A stretch of DNA of 64,000 nucleotides, from assembly GCF_019320115.1 (NCBI RefSeq), contig NC_089584.1, positions 77,381,260-77,445,259 of the forward strand, given 5' to 3'. This DNA comes from Miscanthus floridulus (lineage: Eukaryota > Streptophyta > Magnoliopsida > Poales > Poaceae). The position numbers were made by a program, and so were the translations under genes. Position 1 is the first letter of the stretch; every line of letters begins with the position of its first letter. The notes beneath the pieces were generated by a model. That model had not been told where the DNA came from and made no database searches. It saw nothing but the letters and a program-made list of their open reading frames with translations. This document shows positions 11,105 through 19,532 of the stretch, one piece after another.

Positions 11105-14100
11105 CTATTTGGGATCCAGGTCGGCCCCGATGAGGGCCGTTTTGCTGGGATCGCCTTCGACCAGCTGGATCGTCTTGTGCTCCTTGGATCTGATGTTCTT
11201 GCGTGGAGCCTTGAGCTCTGGGATCTCCAAGTGGTCGGCCGGGGTCTTCTTAGCGTCGAGCATGGTCTCGGCCATGCGAATAGAGAGGTCGTGGGCCTCT
11301 GCTATTTTGAAGCTGTCGTCCTCACAGGTATAAGCTGCATATACGTTGCCCCTGAGGGTTAAAACTCCTTTCTCAGTGGGCATCTTGAGCACCAGATACC
11401 TGTAATGAGGTATGGCCATGAACTTGGTGAGCGATGGTCGACCAAGAATAGCATGGTAGGTGCCATCGAAATCAGCGACCACGAAGTTGACGTAGTCGGT
11501 GCGGAAGTGGTCCGGAGTCCCAAACTGCACAGGTAGCGTGATCTGCCCGAGAGGTGTGGAGCTCTGTCCGGGGAGAACGCCCCAGAACTGTGCCTCGTAC
11601 GGCTTCAGGTCCGCCTGGGCTATTTTCAGAGCGGGCAGGCTGTTCTTGAACAGTATATCAATGGAGCTGCCACCGTCGATCAGTACCCTATCGAATTGAA
11701 CCTTGTTGATACAAGGATCGAGGACCAGAGGAAAACGCCCTGGCTCGGGTATGGCGGCCCATTGGTCCTTCCTGCTGAAGCAGATTTCACGGTGAGACCA
11801 CGGAGGAAGCCGCGGATCGGTGAGAAGGTTGTCGGTCTTTGCCACGTTCAAGCAAGCGCGGGCGAGCAGCTTGCGTTCTCGTTTGGTCTCAATGGACACC
11901 TTGCCGCCGATGATGGTGTGCATGCGATCAGTCGGCTTGACGTATTTATGACGAGGATCTGCATCGTCGTCATCGTTGTCCTCGTTGCGCTGTTCCCCCG
12001 CGTCATTAAGCTTGTCGGACGTATCCGGAGCCTGTTGACGCGTGTAGATAGTCTTGAGGACGCGGCAATTCTCCATGGTGTGGTTCGACTTGGGATGGAG
12101 CTGGCAGGGTCCTTTCAATGCTTTGGCATAGTCGTCCTCGTAGTTTCGACGTCCGCTGCCCTTTTTCACGGTATTGACCTCGCCGTCGTCTTCCCGAGCG
12201 CGCTTGCTTCTGTAATCGTCACGGCGGTTGCGCCGTTGATTACGTTGATCACGGTGGTCGCGGGAGTCGTTGCGCTGGTTGCGATGGTCAAAATTGTCGT
12301 TCCGACCACGATTGCTGCGGTAATCGTCACGGTGTGGAGGGTGGTCGGAGCGTGGAACCCTTGCTGCTTCTTCAACGATTATCTTTTTAGCGTCGTCAGC
12401 GTCCGCGTATTTCTTAGCGGTGGCCAAAAGCGCTGTGACTGATTCGGGTCTCTTCCGGAGGAGCTTGTCTCTTAGGGCGTCGTGGAAGCGGAGGCCGGTG
12501 ATGAAAGCCTCGATTGCTTCGTTGTCGGAGATTGATGGGACTTTGATGCGCATCTCCAAGAAGCGCCGAACGTACTCACGCAGTGGTTCATCCTTCCGAT
12601 CTCGGATCCGCTGCAGATCATACTTGTTGCCGGGTTGTTCACAAGTAGCGATGAAATTGTCGATGAAGGCCTGCCTGAGCTCCTGCCAAGAGTCAAAATA
12701 GTTCGCTGGCAAGATAACCAGCCATTGGTGACCTGCATGACCAACAGCGACTGGGAAGTAGTTAGACATGACGTGCTCGTCGGCCATGGCTGAGCGGCAC
12801 GCGGTTTCGTAGAGCATGACCCATAATTCGGGGTTTTCCTTGCCGTCGTACTTCTGAAGCTTCTCGAGCTTGAAATTCTTGGGCCATATGACTTGGCGCA
12901 GGTGTGGAGTGAACTGCTTCAGACCCGGCGGACTGTGGGCGGTGTCATACTCCATACGGCGATAGCTTTCATGGGATGCACGATCGTCGGCTCTCTGGTT
13001 GATGCGAGCGCGCAGATCACGTCCGCCGAGGTAATGGCGGAGATCGTTATTGCCATCGCGGCGATCTCGATTGCCATCTGGATTAGCCCTGCGACCGTGG
13101 TTATCACGGCGATTGTCACAGTTATCTCGGCGGTTGTCGTCTCGAACGTTGTGGCGGTTATCCTCCCGACGGCAGTTGTCGTCCCGACCACCATCATGAC
13201 CACTGTTTCCACCTTGACGGTTGTCTGATGGGTCGTTATTGCGCGAGCCACGTTGGTTGAGTGGCTGTGAGCGACTCGAGTATTGGCGGCTGTGGCTTGA
13301 TTCGACAGAAACGGATGGGGCCCGGGCTTGATTCATCTCCGCAGTTTGAGCCATAGCAGCTGTCAGATAAGCTTGTATGTCATCACGGACTGCTTGGGTC
13401 TCGGGAGTGTTGGGCAACCGCTGCATTGTCGCCATGGCGACGGCCACGTTGGCGCTTGGGGTCTTGAAGACCTGTTTGTCCCCCACCCTGTCGAAAGCAT
13501 CGTTGAGGTCACGAGGTCGGAGTCTTATGCGTCGTGCCTCCTAGTCTGCTTCAGCTTCGATTTGCCGGCGATTAAACCGGTCGATATTGCGTGCTTCGCG
13601 TGCAGTCTTTTCTTGTTCTGTTTCGCCAACTGCTGGCGACTCGTCGTTGCTGACAACGTGGATCAAATCCCCTCGTCTTGGCGGGAAAGACGGAAATTGG
13701 GGGAAACCCGGGGCGTGGTCTGGTAGATCCAGATCGTATTTGACGCCTTCATCTTCGTGACGCTGAAGCTCGGTGTGGACAGATGCGTTGGATGCGATGC
13801 CGGATGAGGAGCTAGAGTCACCCTCTCGGACTGTGTGGACGGATCCTTCTTGATAATCTTCAATCCGGACCATGTTTACGATGTTGCATGGCTTTGGCCG
13901 AGATCGGTGGATAGAACATAGGTCCGAGCGGCGTCGTAGGTTGTACGCATAGCTGGAGGCAGCGTTTCGCAGGCCGTAGGGCTAGACCTGGTGGTTCTCC
14001 GTCAGGACTTCGTACTCGCAGAGTCAGAGACCCGTCGCGAAGGCTGGCTGGCGACGAGCGGAGCGCCCCTCAGGAGTAGATACGACCACAAGATCTGTTC

Positions 14101-14593
14101 CAAGCCGTGCAGGACGACTGGCCCGAGCCGGTCGGATAGATCTGTTGTGGGGAGCTGTTACCTGCTCATTAGGTTGGCTTTGAATCGTACTTACCAGAGC
14201 TAGGGTTTCAGCGAGTTTGATGCCGACCCAATCGATGGAGTCGTGCAGGTTGGTGTCGTCGATCTGCTTTCCTCTGTAGCAGGGAAGCGGATGACGGGTT
14301 GTCGGCGTGGCTGTGGGCGTGGTCGGAGCCAGATGTACCGTGGTCGGAGCCAGATCCATCGTGGTCGGAGCCGTGTTCATCGTGGTCGGAGCCGTGTTTA
14401 CCGTGGTCGGAGCCGTGTTCACCGTGGTCGGAGCTGTAGCCGATGCAGGTGAAGTAGTCGTCGACGCGGGTTGGATCCACGCCTCCTCCGCGGTCATGGC
14501 GATAGAGACGCCAGGGCCGGTAGTCCAAGTGATCTGGCCGACGGTGAACGTGAGGCCGTTGGGCGTAGCCATGGAGCCGGAGATGATGACCAT
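11105..14593 (-). pseudogene. Element B gag-protease
   Basis: The likely start is the ATG at 14593, chosen because C has the same ATG at 49688 with matching sequence after it. After a Thr/Pro repeat region come a retrotransposon Gag core (around NFKLEKLQKYDGKENPELW), Arg/Asp-rich repeats, a knuckle-like CQLHPKSNHTMENC with CX2HX4HX4C spacing, and an aspartic protease with the DGGSSIDIL active site. It ends at TAG 11105-11107, which C shares. Nonsense codons at 14024-14026, near 13990 and at 13541-13543 break the N-terminal half; C reads a sense codon at the first and third. The C-terminal 793 codons are open. Confidence 0.85.
14319..14440 (-). repeat. 21-base minisatellite in gag of element B
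   Basis: About six units containing cgtggtcggagccgtgttc, encoding a seven-residue repeat (T-A-P-T-T-V/M-N and variants). Element C has only one or two such units at the matching place, so the array expanded in the B lineage. Confidence 0.8.
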
Positions 14594-14622
14594 CTTGTTT
14601 GCTTGGAGAGCAGTACGCACAC

Positions 14623-14641
14623 CCCCTACCTGGCGTGCCAC
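14623..14641 (-). other. Primer-binding site of element B
   Basis: Immediately inside the 5' LTR the element-sense sequence is g followed by tggcacgccaggtaggggg. Element C has tggcgcgccaggtaagggg at 49641-49659. The position and the leading TGG fit a tRNA 3'-CCA primer; I did not identify the tRNA. Confidence 0.7.
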
Positions 14642-15114
14642 TGTCGACGAAATATGGTCGGCAGTCTACCTAGGGGTATGCCCAAGGTAGTAGATTATCG
14701 GCAGACAGATGCGCAAGCCCCAAACAAGACGGTGATGCAAGACAGACACGAGGTTTTATCCAGGTTCGACCGCCGAAAAGGCGTAATACCTACGTCCTGC
14801 GTCTGATTTGTATTGCTGTATGTCAATGAGAGATGTTTTTTAGAGGGGTCCCCTGCCCGCCTTATATAGTCCGGGGGGCAGGGTTACAGATCCGGAAACT
14901 AATCCTAGTCAGTTATAATTGCCATATGTGGCCGGACAAGGATTCCTATTCTAACCGACCAGGATCCTGCTTGGTCGCCAAATCCATCTTGATTCCTTGT
15001 GCGGGACTCCGATCAGGTGAACCGAGCCGCACGTCGTTTTTCGGGTGGACTGAACCCATTGATCCGGGCCAGCCCAAGCTTAGCCGTAAGGGTATAGGGG
15101 TTAATACCCCCACA
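14642..15114 (-). repeat. 5' LTR of element B
   Basis: 473 bases, TG..CA, nearly identical to 2024-2495. Visible differences: gacgc/gatgc, ttcggc/ttcgac, ttacaat/ttataat, and one extra g in a g-run. It carries the promoter (ttatata, plus-strand reading) for the sense transcript. The target duplication cttct follows at 15115-15119. Confidence 0.95.
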
Positions 15115-15469
15115 CTTCTTCTTTCTTGCTTCTCTTCTTTTTCTTCTAGCTTCTCTCTTGAGTCTTCTTTCTTCTTTTCTTGCTTTCTTCTCTTCTAACC
15201 ACTGCTGCTCCTTCTTCTTCTCTCTTGCTTTTCTTTTCTCTTTTCTAACTGTCCTTCTTCTTCTTCTTTCTTCTTCATTTTGAGCTTTTCGGCATTGGTT
15301 GCCTCTAGCTGTGGGAGCGTGGAGTTGCTCGCTGTAGAGGCATTAAGCTCAGTGTTGTTAGTGTCATGCAGCCCAACGTCCTCCGGATCGACGTTGATGG
15401 GCTTCACAACACCGGATCCTCCCCTCGGGCTCCATGCCTCACACGGTGAAGCGCACACGAGGTAACCTA
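15115..15469 (-). pseudogene. Element A gag, N-terminal Lys/Glu-rich part
   Basis: Reading leftward from the primer site, the translation gives a short acidic/Asn-rich segment and then a very Lys/Glu/Arg-rich helix-forming stretch. The frame shifts around 15190-15230. The basic stretch runs straight to the B insertion at 15115 and resumes at 2023 in a compatible frame leading into the UBN2 domain. The start codon is not clear. Confidence 0.6.
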
Positions 15470-15480
15470 CTCTGATACCA
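15470..15480 (-). other. Primer-binding site of element A
   Basis: Element-sense TGGTATCAGAG, complementary to the 3' end of initiator tRNA-Met, two bases inside the LTR. Usual for copia elements. Confidence 0.8.
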
Positions 15481-16259
15481 CTTGTAGGATCTCTGGTTGG
15501 CCTAGAGGGGGTGAATAGGCCTATCAAAATAAACACTCAAACTTTTATCAAATTCACCCTATAGCACTGCCGCTTTGGAGGGCGACACTACTGGACCAGA
15601 ATAGTGGCACTGTCGTACCTATAGACAACTTTGAGTCACAGTTCAAAATCCGTGAATGAAAACTTAGATCGGAGAAATTTCCTAGCTTACTGCAGGTATG
15701 ACAATCACAGATCAAGAGCTAGAAGTGGTAGAAATACCACACACAAGTAGATCGACTAAAAACTCTAGAAATCACCTCAACCATAATATGTCATGCAAGT
15801 AATATAAATCAAGTACAAGTGACACAATTATTTATCCTATGGTTCGGCTCGCCACCCAAGCTTGCCTACCTCTATGTTGTTGAGGTTAACCACTAAGGCT
15901 TAGAGCTTTCTAGCCCTTCCTCGTTCTCAAGTCAAGAGACTTAACTCTTGAGATGAAGGGTGAGTTTACTAGCTTCAAGAGATGGTTATAAACCTCTTGG
16001 GACTACCACACAAGTTGACAAGCTCCACGGGCGATGCTCTAGCCGGCTAGGAGCCAAGCTCCAAGAGTAACAAACACAACTGCCGGCCAAAACGTGAACC
16101 AAGTGCTCTTTAGAGTTAGAAAATCAATGGAGCTGCTCTCAAATCGAGTTTGGGACCCTTTTTCTCAAGGATTGATGGAAAATCAATGGATTTGCTTAAG
16201 GGCTTGAGGTCAACAATGGAGGGAGAGAGAGAGCTCCAGCTCTACTTTGACGTGCTCAA

Positions 16260-16430
16260 GTGTGGAAGAAGATACATGTGACCGTTGGGAAGGAAGGGGA
16301 AAGGTATATATATACCCCCCAGCCCCAACGGTTACTTAAATCGCAGATAGCCGTTAGGAAGGAAAGGGAAAGGTATATATACCCCCAACCCTCAACGGTC
16401 ACCGCACTCAAGGGGTTAGGTGACACAAAG
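16260..16430 (-). promoter_or_regulatory. Duplicated TATA-bearing block in the LTR of A
   Basis: Two imperfect copies, about 70 bases apart, of a block running from ccgtt through ggaaaggtatatata to caacggt. Each has a palindromic TATA stretch, so the LTR may have two core promoters. Only one may be used. Confidence 0.5.
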
Positions 16431-16436
16431 CCCACG

Positions 16437-16700
16437 GCCTCGAGGTCGGGCAATACGGAGCCTGTGGCCTCGAGGTCGGGCGAGACGGATCCCACGACCT
16501 TAGGGTCGGGCGAGACGGATCCCGCGACCTTGGGATCAGGTGAGACAGAGCCCGCACCAAGGGGTTGGGCGAGACAGATCCCACGACCTTGGGGTTGGGC
16601 GAGATGGATCCCGCACCAAGGGGTCGGGCAAGACGGATCCCGCGACCTTAGGGTCGGGCGAGATGGATCCCACACCCAAGGGGTTGGGCGAGATCGTTTA
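16437..16700. repeat. Tandem array of about 30 bases in the LTR of A
   Basis: Nine degenerate units like gaccttagggtcgggcgag followed by acggatcccgc, GC-rich, upstream of the TATA block in element sense, thus in the U3 enhancer position. Confidence 0.85.
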
Positions 16701-17137
16701 ATTTGTCTCGAGCCATCCGGGAAAGTCAGTGTGGGCGCTAACTTCCTTGTGCCACGACCCAAGTGCGTCAGTGACTCTCTTCAAGTGCGACAGTTCCGCA
16801 CCACGCAAGACAGCAAGAGTAATAGTGAAGTGGGGACTGTCTTGGCTATGGATCTGAGGATGCTTGTGGTTGTTTAAACACTTGGTAGCACATATTTGCT
16901 TAAGCATTGTATCCCCTTTATAGTACGGTTTTTTCTATACTCAAATTCAAGATATAAAAGAATCTTAAACATCTTTTTAGTTTGCAGCCATCTATATTTA
17001 TAATTAGGGGCTCATCTGTTTCGTGTAGCATTCTTGAATATAAATTCCCTGTATGTCATCTTGATAAATCTTATTAGTTCTCTAATTGCGTGGCCATTAT
17101 CACCAAAACCTATAATTAAGGCTTGACTGCACTTTCA

Positions 17138-18314
17138 GGACTGTTCCGCTCCATGTTTTCCAGCTCTGTTCCATGTTTTTCAGTTAAATAGGTGTAGCTA
17201 CACAAACTCTATTTTTAGGAAAAAAAATATGAAGTTGAAAGTGCACCTAAAGATGCTCTAGAAACTTAAGGGGTTTGTGAAGTTGCCCCATGATAGAGTT
17301 TGTGCAATAAAGTTGGAGTAGTGCCAAACAGAGATTATCACTGAAGATCAGGTTGGATGACAACAAAAAAATCGAGTAGGATAGCAATGTAACAGTGAAG
17401 TTTCTCAACAACCTCTACGATGTGAACTTCTTTACCATAAAAAAGAAGAAGAAATGTATTGTTGACCACGCTGTCCAAGTTGTTTTTGGCCATGCAATTC
17501 TAAATCTAGACTAGCCCTCGAACTATATAAATTTAACCATCTAGCTGGTTTTGAATGTGGCTTTTTATTTTTGAGTTATTTTAAATTCTTAGAGTTCAGT
17601 TGCTTGCACTTGTCACCACAGGAAGCAAACATCTAATTAGAAGTAGTATTATTATATTAGGGTCTCTTGTGTTACTAATTAAATTTCCACTAGTGTCTTT
17701 GTTTTTAGTATTCATTGGCTATTCACCTCCCTTTATCCGCTTCCTAGAGCATTTCAAGTTCTCACCGCCATCAGGGTTCGAGGCTGCAAAACTAGTGGGG
17801 GTGGTCATGGTTGCAGACTTAGAAAGAGTCTTCTAACGAGGTTGCTAAACTAGCGGTGGTGGTGGTCGAGATGACAGTGGGATAGGCAGGGGCGTCATCT
17901 GGCGAGGTGGTGGGAGAGGCCACCAATTGGACGATGCAAGTGACGGAGGAGTCAGCCGAAGAAGAATTTTTTGTGAGATAATATATAAATACATATTCAA
18001 ACACATATAAAGCCACATATTATATCATTACCTTATTCGTGGCCCACAGAACCTGAACAAATCCGTCCATGGGTCAGTAGGCCTCCCATGGATTTCATTC
18101 CATTCGTGAGCAGGTCAAACAACCAAATTTATAAGAAAAAATATCTCTTTTTACCTCCCTGAACTATCATAGCAGTTTAGGCTTCCCTCCGAAAACATCA
18201 ACGTAAAAACTATCTTCCTCAATCCTCAAAATCTTTTGAATTATCTCTTATCATGGTTAGAAGCGGTTTTATCATTTTCAATTAAATACTTTGTATGATT
18301 TTCAATAAACAATG
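17138..18314. other. Gene-free DNA between element A and the foldback
   Basis: AT-rich sequence with short open stretches only (longest 78 codons, 17600-17836, no recognisable domain). The first 250 bases look like an old, unclassified repeat. No supported gene. Confidence 0.5.
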
Positions 18315-18821
18315 AAAAATATCTATAAGCTTATAAAAAATCCTAGATATATACTGGGACACTACAAATCCGAATAAAATATTTGGAGACCAAGAAAATA
18401 TATCTAGAATCTTCAAGCAATTAGATTTAGCTAGAAAATGGAAATTTTTCATTTTTTTAAAAGAAGACCTAAAACATTCTAATAAATGTCTAAGAGTGTT
18501 TTAAAAACTTTTCACAATAAAAAGACGAGATGCAACCAACATCAATGCATTCCGCTTTAATGTATGTTACATTTATGCTGGTTATATCTCATATTTTTTT
18601 TGTTGTGAAGGTTTTAAAACATATATATACGTTTATTAGAATGTCTGGGAGTTTTCCATGTTTTCATAGATCTTTTGTCTATCTCTCTAGAGACAAATCT
18701 AATTTTTAGAAGCTTCTAGATACTTTTTATCATATTTTATAATGTATTATTTGTGTTTCTCATGCCTCAATCTATCTGTAAGATTTGTTTCAAAATATCT
18801 TAGAAACTTAGAGATATTTTT
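18315..18821. mobile_element. Foldback element with long imperfect inverted arms
   Basis: Two arms of about 230-250 bases face each other around a centre near 18558. Matching pairs: gagatgcaaccaacat (18527-18542) with atgctggttatatctc (18575-18590); ctagaat (18404) with cttctag (18713-18719); aaaaatatctataag (18315) with cttagagatattttt (18807-18821). It lies about 0.7 kb upstream of the zinc-finger gene. Probably a MITE-like foldback; the family is not identified. Confidence 0.65.
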
Positions 18822-19532
18822 ATGGTTTAAAAGCCATAAAAAGTGTTATCATTTTTTTAATCTCAACTTGGCCCTCATGGCCTTTCATTCATAGACGTGG
18901 ACTCGACGGTCTCGCGAGTTACCATAATGTTTATAAACTCTGGGAGGGGGTAGTTCCACATATGGGATTGACCCGGATCCCAACTCAATGCTGTCTTAGT
19001 AATCTCGCTCACATAGAGTTACAAGAATGCGGGACATTTAAAATCTTGTTACAATAAAAATGATCATGTAAGAGTGAATATTACGAGACAAAACTCCACC
19101 AGGCGCCAAGTCTCTGGCTTGTGATGTGATTGCTTCCCGAAGTTGGCTGCAGTCCGTTTCCAGCTCAACGGTAAAATCACTTTGAAAGTCCTTTCTATCT
19201 AACCGGCGTGCAGTTAAACTGTTGTGATAGTTGAGATTAGTAGTTTGTTGGATTTTAGAGTTTGAAAAGAAAAAACGGGCTACGACGTATTAGCTTTTAG
19301 AGTATTTTTTGTTGGATTTTAGAGTAAGAAGATAGTCTAAAAAGGGTATTCTTTTCATTTCATACCAGCGGGCTGTTAACGAGGTAAAACCGTCCGACGC
19401 AGGCTAAAGTCCAGTGAAACACATGAAACAGTAGAACTCAAAAAACACACACACACACACTAATCTCTTCTCAGCTTCTCGGCAACCTCTCCGGTTTCCC
19501 CGTCCCGGTCACCGCCGCCATCGCCGGCGCCC
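18822..19532 (+). promoter_or_regulatory. Upstream region and 5' leader of the zinc-finger gene
   Basis: No coding sequence seen. It contains a (CA)8 microsatellite at 19446-19461, then CT-rich leader sequence up to the ATG at 19533 in the strong context gcgcccATGg. I do not see a convincing TATA box at a fixed distance. Confidence 0.4.

Larger units (their letters stand above)
2024..15114 (-). mobile_element. Element B: Ty3/gypsy Tat-type retrotransposon with antisense gene, full length
   Basis: Complete element of about 13.1 kb on the minus strand, with LTRs at 14642-15114 (5') and 2024-2495 (3') and a perfect 5-base target duplication, cttct, at 2019-2023 and 15115-15119. Order in element sense: LTR, primer site, gag-protease, RT with RNase H, a second RNase H, integrase, a 5.4 kb 3' region carrying an opposite-strand gene, purine-rich site, LTR. 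By eye the LTRs differ by three substitutions and one single-base indel. At the usual grass rate of 1.3e-8 per site per year this suggests roughly a quarter of a million years. The sense frames carry nonsense codons, so self-mobilisation is doubtful. Confidence 0.95.
1..17137 (-). mobile_element. Element A: Ty1/copia Sirevirus-type retrotransposon, 5' part, split by element B
   Basis: The element lies on the minus strand. Its 5' LTR is at 15483-17137, the primer-binding site at 15470-15480, and gag continues down to 15115. There the 13 kb element B interrupts it, and gag resumes at 2023 and runs out of the window at base 1. Protease, integrase, reverse transcriptase and the 3' LTR are outside the window. 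Sirevirus assignment rests on the long LTR, the tRNA-Met type primer site, a gag of UBN2 type with a CCHC knuckle followed by a long acidic coiled coil, and an LTR end like those of elements D and E. A is older than B because B sits inside it. Confidence 0.85.
15483..17137 (-). repeat. 5' LTR of element A (about 1.66 kb)
   Basis: On the plus strand it starts tgtaggatctctgg and ends gactgcactttca. Just inside the start is cctagagggggtgaatagg, shared with the LTR ends of D and E. A mid-LTR stretch has two copies of a block with ggtatatata (about 16300 and 16369) and a 30-base tandem array. The end at 17137 is inferred from the TG..CA rule and a change of sequence character; the partner LTR is outside the window. 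Confidence 0.75.

Noticed and set aside
11696..13228. Long plus-strand open frames opposite gag of B
   Set aside because: They mirror the Arg/Asp-rich repeats of gag; no domain, no conservation with C beyond the sense frame.
14243..14690. Plus-strand Arg-Gly-Ser repeat peptides
   Set aside because: They are the reverse strand of the 21-base minisatellite in gag.
17600..17836. 78-codon open frame
   Set aside because: No recognisable domain or codon signal; surrounded by AT-rich DNA.
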